From contig WKLE02001128.1 of NCBI GenBank assembly GCA_014885115.2, positions 21,530-34,703 on the forward strand: a stretch of 13,174 bases of DNA, written 5' to 3'. The stretch is from Asterionellopsis glacialis. Its lineage: Eukaryota > Bacillariophyta > Plagiogrammaphyceae > Rhaphoneidales > Asterionellopsidaceae. The notes beneath the pieces were generated by a model. It was not told the origin of the DNA. It searched no databases and was given only the letters and a program-made list of their open reading frames with translations. A program made the translations under genes and the position numbers. The first letter of the stretch is position 1. The number at the start of each line of letters is the position of its first letter. Shown one piece after another: positions 1 to 7,832 of this stretch.

Positions 1-198
1 TTACTGTGTGACGCGATATTCTTCAAATACTTCACGTAACTTTCTCACTGATGATTCACATTGAGTTGATAACATTTTTCGACTTGTAGTAGTTACTGCT
101 ATTGTGGAAGAAGAAGAAGCTATTGATTTGTTCATCATGATTGGCATTATGGTAGCCTTGGAGGAAAGACTTTGCATTGTAGAACGTAGCATCATCAT
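1..198 (-). CDS. N-terminal exon or short protein with mitochondrial-type presequence
   Basis: The frame starts at three consecutive ATGs (positions 198, 195, 192) and gives 65 residues before a TAA at 3-1. The first ~45 residues are rich in Ser, Thr, Arg, Lys and Met with almost no acids, as in a mitochondrial presequence. An R-K-M-L-S-T stretch (about residues 40-45) resembles a processing site. After it the chain turns charged and helical (KLREVFEEYR). The stop lies inside CA|GTAA, which could instead be a splice donor, so this may be exon 1 of a longer mitochondrial protein continuing left of the window. I do not recognise the family. Seen: composition and start. Inferred: targeting and possible continuation. 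Confidence 0.45.
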   Translation of the reverse strand: MMMLRSTMQSLSSKATIMPIMMNKSIASSSSTIAVTTTSRKMLSTQCESSVRKLREVFEEYRVTQ

Positions 199-1090
199 CG
201 TTTTGTTACAAAAATGATGTCAAGGTGAAATTATGAAAAAAGAACAAGTGGAAGTAATTTTGAAAGAACAAACAATTTCAATTCCAAATGCGTTTTTTTG
301 TGAATGACACGGTGGAGTTTGTCAAGTAGCAGGTAAGACTAGCATGTCTGACTGACATGATTGAGACACAATTTGGCTGATTCCCTTTTCTCTAGAGACA
401 TCTTTGATTGGCTTGACAACAAATAAATCAAATTCAAATGCACGAATGGATACTTGACACTGAGTCACATTGATGTTTTAGATGACATCAGTCTGATGCA
501 TCTGCCAGAAAAATCGGTTTTTGTTATTTCATGCAGACGTACCGGTACCTAGTTCTCCATTATTAATTAGGCAATGATTGATCTTGTGCCAAAGCAACGA
601 AGATGATTGGCTACCGTACATTAATAATTGAAGAATAGCACACCTACTGGAAAATACATAGCAAGAGTACCGTACCCAGGTAGACCTACCGTTACGTACC
701 GACCGGTCTAAGTAATCTTTTGACTGTAAGCCCTATCCCTGATCCAAGAATTGGTGATCTTGCTGTGTCAGTCGTGTGTGAGAAGATCGGAGATGGGAGA
801 GAAAAAGGAACGACAACAAGTGATATGTCGGGGGGTGCAACACACCCCTCAAACTATTGAATCGCAGAATATTATTTTACTGAATCCTTTATAGTTCCTA
901 CACATTATTTGAAGGCCAAATATAGGGGTACAAATGAATTACATTATGGCAGGGTGGGCAAGTCCAACTGAAACACCTGGGGAAATACCCCAGAAGTGCT
1001 TACCAGAGATTGACATAGGACGTACAACACTCCCAACCTGCACTTCAAATTAGGTATACTGTGGGCAAAACTTGTTTTGGGTAGGTGACA
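199..1090. other. Intergenic region, no gene seen
   Basis: No convincing coding frame on either strand. The 540-720 part is dense in short GTAC and CCGGT words, such as a GGTAG-AC-CTACC mini-palindrome at 679-690. A G-run followed by a C-run at 831-848 could form a short hairpin (GGGGTG/CACCCC). A six-base stem with a five-base loop (CTGGGG/CCCCAG) lies at 977-993. The right end of the leftward gene's promoter must lie just above 198, but I see no clear TATA box. Confidence 0.5.
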
Positions 1091-1093
1091 TCT

Positions 1094-1170
1094 GGTAATG
1101 CTGGATGGTTTGATTTGTGCCATCCTCAAACCACTTCCAAGATTGCATCCAAACCATCCAGCGTATTACC
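1094..1170. repeat. Foldback inverted repeat (18-bp arms, one 2-nt bulge)
   Basis: The left arm GGTAAT+GCTGGATGGTTT (1094-1111) pairs with the right arm AAACCATCCAGC (1151-1162) + ATTACC (1165-1170), with two unpaired bases (1163-1164). The arms enclose 39 bases. The inner part offers an alternative pairing: GGTTTGA at 1107-1113 with TCAAACC at 1126-1132, and GGATGG at 1103-1108 with CCATCC at 1120-1125. So two mutually exclusive hairpins can be drawn. This could be a foldback element, a MITE remnant or a structured RNA. No protein is suggested. Confidence 0.6.
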
Positions 1171-1436
1171 CTACTTTTGAATGAGTATTTTGATCCTGTG
1201 ATTTTTTAGATCTTTACCAAAATAGAGCTCATCAATTTTTTGAAAATTTTGATTTCTGTGCATTGTGATCTTCCACACTTGCAAAATATTGTGTTTGAAG
1301 TTAGGAGTATTTATTTTCCAGCTGGCCTTGCATTTTTTTACTTTTGTGTTTTCGTTTCAATCCATCATATTTTTTGAGACAACAATGACAATGACCATGT
1401 CATCCTCTAGACAAGCATAATGTTTACAACTGAATA

Positions 1437-2560
1437 GCACCTGCATTTCTCTTGGACTTGAGGTGCCTGTAAAGTGTATCTCCTGTATCCATGAAACAGA
1501 GATATCATTACAGGCTAGGCATAGTTGACAATGGTGTATTGTTGTGCTTGCATCAAGCCATGGCAAGAATTTTTTTAAAATCACTGGAAAAAGTAAAACG
1601 TGATTCATACAAGACTACCTGGGATCAGCTTATCAAGAATGGGTACACCAATACAAGAGAGGTATTGTGTGACATCACAAAAGTAGAGAGGATGGCCAGG
1701 AAGAAGTAGAAGAATCTTCCTAGTCCTCCTCTTCCTGCTATGACTTCAACCCCCCCCTGGTTCCTAGATCAAAATCCAAGAACAACACCAAAACAACTAC
1801 CTGTAGTGACTCAGTTTCCACACTGACCCCATCCTCTACAACAACCAAGAATCTTCAAGAGAAGAATCTTTCTTTGAACCTTTCTCTATTGCAGAGAATT
1901 TTCTCAATCCATACTACTTCTTTGGAGGAACCATCTAGGAACAATTCTGACAGTAGCAATATAAACCAAGAAAATTCTGTACCAACCTAAGAAAATGCTG
2001 CAGATAATGAGTTTGAACTTGACAATGCAACTAATCTTGGTAACAATTGAATCAAGATATACTCCAGTCAACTAGAACTTGTACTTCCACTACCCTATCC
2101 AAGGTCTTGCTTCCTCTCTGCCTGAGCAGATCCGTGCACCCTGCATTGACTCTTTCTGGATTCAAGTAGGGGGCTTCATGGGTAGTGTGGTTGGCATGCT
2201 GTTCGCATGATGGTTGCAGCACTATCTTTGTCTTGGCATCACAGGCCTCTCCAACAACCAATCATCTCGTCATCAGACAGTCCATAGTACATGTACTAGG
2301 CGCAGCGTAGAGATATCCCAAAATTTGCGACAATGGCAAAAATGACAAAAATGATGGGAACCAAGACCTTGTCAACCAGACTCGGCAACACTCACCAGCA
2401 CTTCCACAGGTCATCCACTCACCCCCCAAACTTCAATCAGCGGAATTAAGTCTGCGCAGCTTGCCATGCTGCAGAATGAGTAGATGCAGTTTTACCCCAT
2501 GCCCAGGGGGGAACAGCCAACAGGTACTGTACTGCCTGACAGGCAGTACAGAGTACCCGG
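1437..2560 (+). pseudogene. Decayed coding stretch, unidentified
   Basis: No frame stays open, but long pieces of the plus strand read as protein-like when frames are switched. One piece begins at an ATG at 1491 and ends at a TAG at 1707-1709. A Ser/Thr/Asn-rich, later acidic piece follows in a second frame from about 1680 to 2050, broken by a few stops. In a third frame, about 2076-2590, a hydrophobic patch (GFMGSVVGMLFA) is followed by polar sequence, with several TGA/TAG stops. Homogeneous composition with scattered stops and shifts suggests a dead gene or transposon-derived ORF. I see no reverse transcriptase, integrase, transposase or zinc-knuckle motif, so I give no identity. Confidence 0.3.
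2523..2557. repeat. Strong hairpin (11-bp perfect stem, extended to 16 bp past a bulge)
   Basis: TGTACTGCCTG (2528-2538), a single A, then CAGGCAGTACA (2540-2550) form a perfect palindrome. GGTAC (2523-2527) and GTACC (2553-2557) extend the stem past a 2-nt bulge (2551-2552). It sits at the end of the decayed coding stretch and about 310 bases before the DUF4116 start codon. It might be a terminal structure of a mobile element or a transcript hairpin. I see no matching copy elsewhere in the window. Confidence 0.7.
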
Positions 2561-2637
2561 ACTGTATTTTCAGACTAAATTAAGGAAGTACTCCGTATTA
2601 AATAAATAATACTATTTTGGATTATTCTACGTCTTGA

Positions 2638-2733
2638 GTGCTTTTTTCATTATTTCTCTCTCTTGAATAGTACATTCTTCATTCGTTCTCTCTCTTCGAT
2701 AGTGCTTTTTTCATTCGTTCTCTCTCTTCGCTA
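2638..2733. repeat. Three tandem 32-bp pyrimidine-rich units
   Basis: Units at 2638-2669, 2670-2701 and 2702-2733 share the core TTCATTNNTTCTCTCTCTT followed by a variable CGATA or GAATA tail. Units 2 and 3 are closest to each other. The array lies about 140 bases before the ATG of the DUF4116 gene, so it is probably promoter or 5'-UTR. Its CT-rich strand resembles pyrimidine-rich initiator regions of diatom genes (inference). It makes an N-terminal extension of the downstream protein through this region unlikely. Confidence 0.8.
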
Positions 2734-2869
2734 TCGCAAAAAATTAGGACTTATTATACGTGGTACCGGATACAAAGAATTCGAAGAAACCAAGACGCAA
2801 CACTGCTGCGAAGGGATTGCTGAAGGAGGAATTACATCACGACAAAAGACTTATTATTCTGTAGAAACA

Positions 2870-3970
2870 ATGGCAGAAAGCGGTGATGAGTTCTCTTCCA
2901 ACCAACAAGAATTGGCTTTCTTGATGGCACAATTAAGGGGTGAAGAAGCACCACCCGACAAAGATTTAAAGGGAGAAGCATTGCGTAAATATTGGATGGA
3001 TGAAATACGTGATGATGGATTCAATATCATGTCAGCACCACCTCACATACAAGATGATAAGGAGGCAGCACTGTTGGCTATGCAGACACATGGGATGCTC
3101 TTATTTGGGATATCAGCACGATTACAAGATGATTTTGATGTGGTCCATATGGCTGTTCGTGGACACGGTGTAGCATTAGAAACGGCATCGAATCGGATGA
3201 AAGATACCAAAGAGATCGTTTTAACGGCGATTCAACATAATGGACTTGCACTCAAATATGCATCTGCAAGATTACGGAATGATCCAATAGTAGTGTTGAT
3301 GGCTATTTCAAATGAAGGCACTGCGTTAAAATATGCTGGAGAGGTTTTTAAAAATCAAAGAAGTTTTGTCCTTTGTGCGGTCAAACAATCAGGTGATGCC
3401 TTGGAGAATGTGTCAGATAGAGTCAAGGATAATGAAGAAATTGTTACCTATGCTATAGAACAACATGGTGAAGCAATCCGTCATGTTTCTGCAAGATTTC
3501 GAAATGATAAAACTATGGTATCAAATGCGATGAAAACGTTTCCAGGAGCATTGAGATATGCTTCAAAAAAATTACAATGTGATCCTGAAATAAATTTTAA
3601 GCATTCATTGATTACAAATAAAGCTCAAAATATGCTAATCCAAGGACGGAAAACCCAATTCCCTCATGGACTTTGGGCAAACATTCTTGCCAAGGGTAGT
3701 AATGAACCATATCATCTTTATTACTATTTATGTAATAAACCAGATTTAGTCAAGCGAATAGAAGTACAAGAAGATTGTGAGACGACGATAACAACAACGA
3801 CAAGTACTGATGTTAAAAGAAGTGATCAATCGGTTTCAAACAATACTATTCTGGAAGTTGTTACCGTTTGGATAATGATAAAAACAATCATGATCAGGTT
3901 GCTTCTAATTTGTCATTTGTCTTCGGAAAATAAAAGTAGGAATTCAAGTTTACGAGGAAAGCAAATGTAA
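2870..3970 (+). CDS. DUF4116-repeat protein, C-terminus possibly frame-shifted
   Basis: 366 residues from the first in-frame ATG (context AACAATGG). The frame is open upstream to 2663, but only from a TTG and across tandem repeats, so I reject that extension. Residues 1-61 are acidic and polar. Residues 62-236 are seven gap-free 25-residue units, each with a pattern like D-D-x-E-h-V-x-x-A-h-x-x-x-G-x-A-L-x-x-A-S-x-R-h-x. This is the DUF4116 repeat (predicted helical repeat, function unknown), which I recall as common in diatoms. The last ~40 residues turn hydrophobic and basic (VVTVWIMIK). The alternative frame from about 3823 to a TAA at 3931-3933 reads as a hydrophilic tail (YRLDNDKNNHDQ) and looks more natural, so a single-base indel or assembly error is likely. 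No signal peptide or membrane anchor is needed for the repeat part. It converges with the methyltransferase gene, 123 bases apart. Confidence 0.85.
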   Translation: MAESGDEFSSNQQELAFLMAQLRGEEAPPDKDLKGEALRKYWMDEIRDDGFNIMSAPPHIQDDKEAALLAMQTHGMLLFGISARLQDDFDVVHMAVRGHGVALETASNRMKDTKEIVLTAIQHNGLALKYASARLRNDPIVVLMAISNEGTALKYAGEVFKNQRSFVLCAVKQSGDALENVSDRVKDNEEIVTYAIEQHGEAIRHVSARFRNDKTMVSNAMKTFPGALRYASKKLQCDPEINFKHSLITNKAQNMLIQGRKTQFPHGLWANILAKGSNEPYHLYYYLCNKPDLVKRIEVQEDCETTITTTTSTDVKRSDQSVSNNTILEVVTVWIMIKTIMIRLLLICHLSSENKSRNSSLRGKQM

Positions 3971-4093
3971 TAACGGGCACCCATTATGCTTCAATATATA
4001 CCATCAGGGGGCAGATACTAGCAGAATATGGGTATAACATCTTCATTTTTAAATATCCATTATATAATAACAATAATGTTACGCAGTATAGTT

Positions 4094-5521
4094 TTACACT
4101 TCACTACACTTAAATTCATAAAGCATATAAGTAGATGATGCAAGTTCATGGAAGTGAAGGAAACATTGATCATCATTTTGACTCATTAATGGATTGGCAT
4201 GGTAGGATTTGGGTGCAACGCATTCATTGACAAGTGTGCAGCCATTACTTTTCATAGATTCAATAAATTTATCTAATCCATCACGTCCTGTGTCAGGGCA
4301 TACATATAGAAATCGTCCTGCATTAGGTTTCAATAATCCCAACACAACCTTTTTTAATAAAGGTACAATATTGGATTGATAGATTAAATCAGAACCAATA
4401 ACAAAATCAAGTTTTTCCGTGGGCCATGTTGTTTCGTCATCCCAATCAATGGATGATGCAATCACACGTTCCTTCCATGGTTGTTGTTGCTGCTGGTCAT
4501 CATCTGACAAAAATGGTGGTTTTTGGTTTTCATTCAAATCAATATTGTACTGCATATTTTCAACTGTTGTGGGATTCAAATCTGTAATATATACACGCTT
4601 TGCATTGCTGTAAAAGGCAGCAGCCAGCCCTGGTACACCACATCCTGCTCCAAGTTCCAATACTATTTTGTTGGCAAATCGTTCAGAAATATCAGGTGAG
4701 GCCATCCATCGTGCCATTGCCAATGATGCACACCAAATTCCATATCCTGTCGTATCTTCAATAGCCTTGTCACCGAATGGATTATCTGCATGTGCAATAG
4801 GTAATTCACGAATAAGTAACGCTTCTTCTGACATTGTCGCTTCATCGATTTCATCATCCTTTGCTACTTCTTGTGATTGTTGATTTCTAAAATTAAATTC
4901 ATGAACAACTGATGGCTTTTTCTTTCCACCTCCATCACCGCCTTCTTCATCATCACTCGCATCCACTTCTTTACCACCCATAAGGAGACGTTCTTCTGTG
5001 GCAGAATCATGTTCCAACAATAATTTAGCAACTTCAGTTTCCTTGCTAGCAAATCCTTCCGTTAAAGCTGATCGTCCAAATTTATTTTTGACCAATACAT
5101 CCATGTCTGATTTAAGACGTTTGTTTTCTAACAGGACTTTCACAATTTCAGCATGCCCCGCACCGGCAGCCCAATGCAAGGGTGTATTACCGGAACGGTT
5201 CGATGTATGGGCAGCACCACGTTGAAGTAATAATTTAGTAGTGGACACATGTCCATTGGCACAACATTTGTGTAATGCTGTGCTATCTTCCTTATCGACT
5301 GCATCAATAATGCTAGGAAAACAATCTAAAATAGCACGTACAGGATCTAAATCCCCATATCGTGCACAATCTAAAAGTTCTTCCGTCGCCTCTTCAACAT
5401 TTAATTCCTTTACTTGAGAAAGTAAATCATTAAATTCTTCTTGACTACATTCAAGTGGGATATTTATAATCTCCTCTTCGTCTCCATTACTATTTTTCTT
5501 TTGCTTACTTTGTTTTCCCAT
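4094..5521 (-). CDS. Ankyrin-repeat protein with METTL21-type lysine methyltransferase domain
   Basis: 475 residues from ATG at 5521 in a strong context (ACACCATGGG). An upstream open extension has no ATG. Residues 48-174 hold about four ankyrin repeats, the clearest being TALHKCCANGH (81-91) and TPLHWAAGAGH (113-123). A Gly/Asp/Glu/Lys linker follows (186-202). Residues 250-475 form a Rossmann methyltransferase of the Methyltransf_16 type. Motif I is LELGAGCGVPGLAAA (288-302), the acidic strand-2 residue is in TDLN (313-316), and DLIY (378-381) matches the D-x-x-Y motif of the METTL21/METTL18 protein methyltransferases. A GYGIW segment (259-263) precedes the core and a poly-Gln stretch (343-347) interrupts it. 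The family transfers methyl groups from S-adenosylmethionine to protein side chains, usually lysines of chaperones or elongation factors. The ankyrin part probably recruits the substrate (inference). Yeast Rmt2 also joins ankyrin repeats to a methyltransferase, but its motifs differ. Likely cytosolic; no targeting signal. Confidence 0.9.
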   Translation of the reverse strand: MGKQSKQKKNSNGDEEEIINIPLECSQEEFNDLLSQVKELNVEEATEELLDCARYGDLDPVRAILDCFPSIIDAVDKEDSTALHKCCANGHVSTTKLLLQRGAAHTSNRSGNTPLHWAAGAGHAEIVKVLLENKRLKSDMDVLVKNKFGRSALTEGFASKETEVAKLLLEHDSATEERLLMGGKEVDASDDEEGGDGGGKKKPSVVHEFNFRNQQSQEVAKDDEIDEATMSEEALLIRELPIAHADNPFGDKAIEDTTGYGIWCASLAMARWMASPDISERFANKIVLELGAGCGVPGLAAAFYSNAKRVYITDLNPTTVENMQYNIDLNENQKPPFLSDDDQQQQQPWKERVIASSIDWDDETTWPTEKLDFVIGSDLIYQSNIVPLLKKVVLGLLKPNAGRFLYVCPDTGRDGLDKFIESMKSNGCTLVNECVAPKSYHANPLMSQNDDQCFLHFHELASSTYMLYEFKCSEV

Positions 5522-5608
5522 GGTGTGACAATAGAATAAATATCGGAGAGAGTGGTGACGAGAAACACAGTGCAAGCCAGAGCACCCGCACAAGAACAAC
5601 CTTTTCAG

Positions 5609-6166
5609 CTACAGTAGTCTACCCGACTTGGTTTTGTCTTTCAACGCATGAACCCAAGAAAAATATTTAATACATAAAAAACACACATGTAATGTGACCA
5701 ACAAATTTTCAGAACGATTATTTTTTGGATGCGCAATGAGTGGTTCGGACATAGCCATGCAAAAGGGAACTTTTCTCCTCCTGCTTAGATCATACCCAGA
5801 GGAGTGTAACGGCTGGCGGACAGAGCTAAGCAACACAGCATTATTATTTTTGGGTGATTCTTGTGTGACGTCCGGCGAAACATGCACAGATACTTTGTTT
5901 CTGTAGGCTCTATCCTTCGCCCTGTGCAGTTTTTTTTTTAAAGGCGGGGTATCAACAAAAGGTAACCTTTCTTGAAGAGAACAATCCAATCCCGGTTCTA
6001 TCAAAACTTCGTTTTGAAAACTTTGTTTTGATTCACAGCCGTTGTAATAGTACCTCGCGGGATTCAGAAATATCTCTCTATTGTACTTGGAAAAAGAACC
6101 ACAGTACTCGTACTTCACTCGTACTGTAAAATTAGTAGTAAGAGATGACTTTCTAGTTTCTCTCAT
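5609..6166 (-). CDS. Doubtful hypothetical ORF upstream of the methyltransferase
   Basis: 185 codons from ATG to TAG. I recognise no family, and the chain has no clear domain, signal peptide or repeat. It is rich in Ser, Lys, Arg and Asn, with a late CFLCIKYFSW hydrophobic patch. It is in the same reading frame as the downstream methyltransferase, separated by one TAG at 5611-5609. From 5608 to the methyltransferase ATG the frame is again open. It could be a chance ORF in the promoter or 5'-UTR, an upstream exon, or a species-specific gene. Chance is my first choice. Confidence 0.2.
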   Translation of the reverse strand: MRETRKSSLTTNFTVRVKYEYCGSFSKYNREIFLNPARYYYNGCESKQSFQNEVLIEPGLDCSLQERLPFVDTPPLKKKLHRAKDRAYRNKVSVHVSPDVTQESPKNNNAVLLSSVRQPLHSSGYDLSRRRKVPFCMAMSEPLIAHPKNNRSENLLVTLHVCFLCIKYFSWVHALKDKTKSGRLL

Positions 6167-6572
6167 CTTTTGGTGCCGAGGTTATTCTTTGTTTCTCACC
6201 ATCCTTGCTTGGGAACTCAACCTATAAGGACTCTATAGCGCACCGGCACCAAGAAGACGTGTTAACACCATAAAGTTCCAGTAACGACGAAAAAACTAGG
6301 AGAATTGATTATAATGTATATTTAAATTTAACTCTTATATTTTTACTAAATTGATCCAACTTTATTAATCTTACTTTACTGACTTTATTAATCTTACTTC
6401 ACTTTACTGCCTTTAAAGAAGTGTTTACATCTCCATGCAAGAGCTTGAAAGGTTGTATAAGCAAATACACCTTAAATTCTCTCGATTATTACGAGATATT
6501 CTTGTATATCTTCTTTTGCGCGGGTAGTTATTTTTAAACTTTTTCATATATCTTTTTTCTAATCTTTTCTCC
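6167..6572. other. Intergenic region with AT-rich tandem duplication
   Basis: No gene seen. This is the 3' flank of the HSF gene and the 5' side of the doubtful ORF. It is AT-rich from 6300 on. It holds a 23-bp tandem duplication (listed separately) and a small TCTCG/CGAGA stem at 6480-6496. CTATAAGG at 6221-6228 and CTATAG nearby are weak TATA-like words. Confidence 0.5.
6359..6409. repeat. 23-bp tandem duplication with 5-bp insertion
   Basis: ACTTTATTAATCTTACTT plus TACTG occurs at 6359-6381 and again at 6382-6409. The second copy carries an extra CACTT-like five bases, probably a secondary slippage. It lies 164 bases past the HSF stop codon. It may overlap that gene's transcript end. Probably replication slippage. 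Confidence 0.8.
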
Positions 6573-7556
6573 TCAAGCTGCATTAGGAAATCTTCGTGCT
6601 GCATCCATCATGTTGGAATCATTACCGTAAGGTTCTGAGGATTGTGCATCTTGTAAGGCACGAATTTGTTGTTGCAAACGATCGCAAATCTCTGAAACAG
6701 ACTGTGGCTGAGATGCCTGTTGTTGGTCAACAAGATGTACTGGTTGCTGAACCGATTGATCTTCGAAAGGGTGAGTGGGTTCCACATGAATAGGTTCCAA
6801 GTCAAACTCTGAAGGAGCATGAGGAAGAACAACCGGAGTCGGTTCGTGTTGCTGCATTTCTTCCATGGCAGAGTGTTGATCCTGGCCAGACCTCGAAATG
6901 GCTTGTTCCAATTCTTCTTGCTTTTGTTGCAAGATTTGCATGAAAAGGCTGTTGGTGATACTTCTTTCTTGTTCCAAACGGAGGCGCAATTGATGACGAA
7001 GCATTTCTGTACGAGATACAGACTGCTGAGATCCGTCATCTTGTTGTTGTTCCTGGTGTTCTTCTTCAACAAACTGCTGAGGAACATCAGACGTATTTGG
7101 AACGGACGGTAATTCCTCCGGTTCGAAAAGATCGTTGTGTGCTAGTTGGCTTTGTTGTTGTTGCTGAACTTTGCTCTTGGAACCACTTTCACAAGTCATT
7201 TGCATACACAAACGAGGTGCATCACGCTGGAAAAACTTGTGGTAATAGGCACCGAACTCAGGACCACGTTGTGTTACACGTGTGAATCCCCATCGATTAA
7301 GCTTACGAGTGAAACTTGTGAACTTGGCCTGCTTGAAATAACGTGGTAGCACATCGGAGGCGAACTTCTTCTTCTTGTAAATGATGAAACCCTTGCCATG
7401 AGGGAGCCATGTAATGATATCGTCATACACTTCACCATTCAAAAGTTCCATCAAACGCTGAGGAAAAGACATGCATAAGTCTTCATCGAGCGCCGGTAAG
7501 AGACGAGCAGCTTCATTGTTGCTGCTGTTTGTGTTTGTTGGAATGTTTAGCATCAT
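6573..7556 (-). CDS. Heat shock factor-family transcription factor
   Basis: 327 residues from two successive ATGs (7556, 7553). Residues 29-122 form an HSF-type winged-helix DNA-binding domain: FPQRLMELL (31-39), ITWLPHGKGFIIY (48-60), and the recognition helix region FTSFTRKLNRWGF (79-91), followed by YYHKFFQRD (104-112). The domain starts almost at the N-terminus. A Gln-rich, acidic linker follows. A predicted coiled coil (about 181-220, MLRHQLRLRLEQE and LQQKQEELEQAI) may replace the classic HR-A/B trimerisation region but is shorter. The C-terminal third is Gln/Pro-rich, like an activation domain. It should bind inverted nGAAn elements in the nucleus. HSFs are strongly expanded in diatoms, so this is probably one of many paralogues and need not be heat-responsive. 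I found no clear heat-shock element in its own 5' flank. Confidence 0.95.
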   Translation of the reverse strand: MMLNIPTNTNSSNNEAARLLPALDEDLCMSFPQRLMELLNGEVYDDIITWLPHGKGFIIYKKKKFASDVLPRYFKQAKFTSFTRKLNRWGFTRVTQRGPEFGAYYHKFFQRDAPRLCMQMTCESGSKSKVQQQQQSQLAHNDLFEPEELPSVPNTSDVPQQFVEEEHQEQQQDDGSQQSVSRTEMLRHQLRLRLEQERSITNSLFMQILQQKQEELEQAISRSGQDQHSAMEEMQQHEPTPVVLPHAPSEFDLEPIHVEPTHPFEDQSVQQPVHLVDQQQASQPQSVSEICDRLQQQIRALQDAQSSEPYGNDSNMMDAARRFPNAA

Positions 7557-7798
7557 GATAGATTCGTAATCGTGGTTTCCCGGTAAAGAGGAGATTATTT
7601 ACGACTATAGTGCGACGGAAAAGAGACTCAAGTCAGACGCGAAATATAAATTTATGAGCACCGTTTGCATTTGTCTCAAGAGAGTCCAGAATTTGTCGTT
7701 GTCGTACCAGCTACCTAGGTACGTAATCGTTGCTGATCGTGATCGAATTCGTTGTGAGCTCTGAAATGTAGTTCAGCGTTCATGTGGGTATATTCTCT

Positions 7799-7832
7799 GG
7801 TCGTAAGTAGGTCGTAAGTAGGTCGTAAAGTA
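7799..7832. repeat. Three tandem 11-bp GGTCGTAAGTA units
   Basis: GGTCGTAAGTA occurs at 7799-7809 and 7810-7820, then GGTCGTAAAGTA with one extra A at 7821-7832. It lies about 245 bases upstream of the HSF start codon, so it could be a promoter element array. It may equally be plain slippage. Confidence 0.8.

Noticed and set aside
1357..1608. Minus-strand open frame of 83 codons
   Set aside because: Protein character is better on the plus strand here, there is no recognisable domain, and it overlaps the decayed stretch.
844..2450. Possible LTR pair: CACCCCTCAAACTATTGAAT near 844 and a similar stretch near 2421
   Set aside because: Similarity covers only about 27 bases with several mismatches and does not extend. 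No polymerase, integrase, primer-binding site or target duplication was seen.
2663..2869. N-terminal extension of the DUF4116 protein with a signal-peptide-like look
   Set aside because: It has only a TTG start, and its first part is translated from 32-bp tandem repeats. The ATG at 2870 has a good context and is the first in frame.
5522..5599. 26-residue extension of the methyltransferase
   Set aside because: It begins at TTG, is Cys/His-rich and unlike a presequence. The ATG at 5521 has a strong context.
6608..7112. Open frames on both strands inside the HSF gene
   Set aside because: They follow from CAG/CTG-rich (poly-Gln) codons read in other frames and show no domain.
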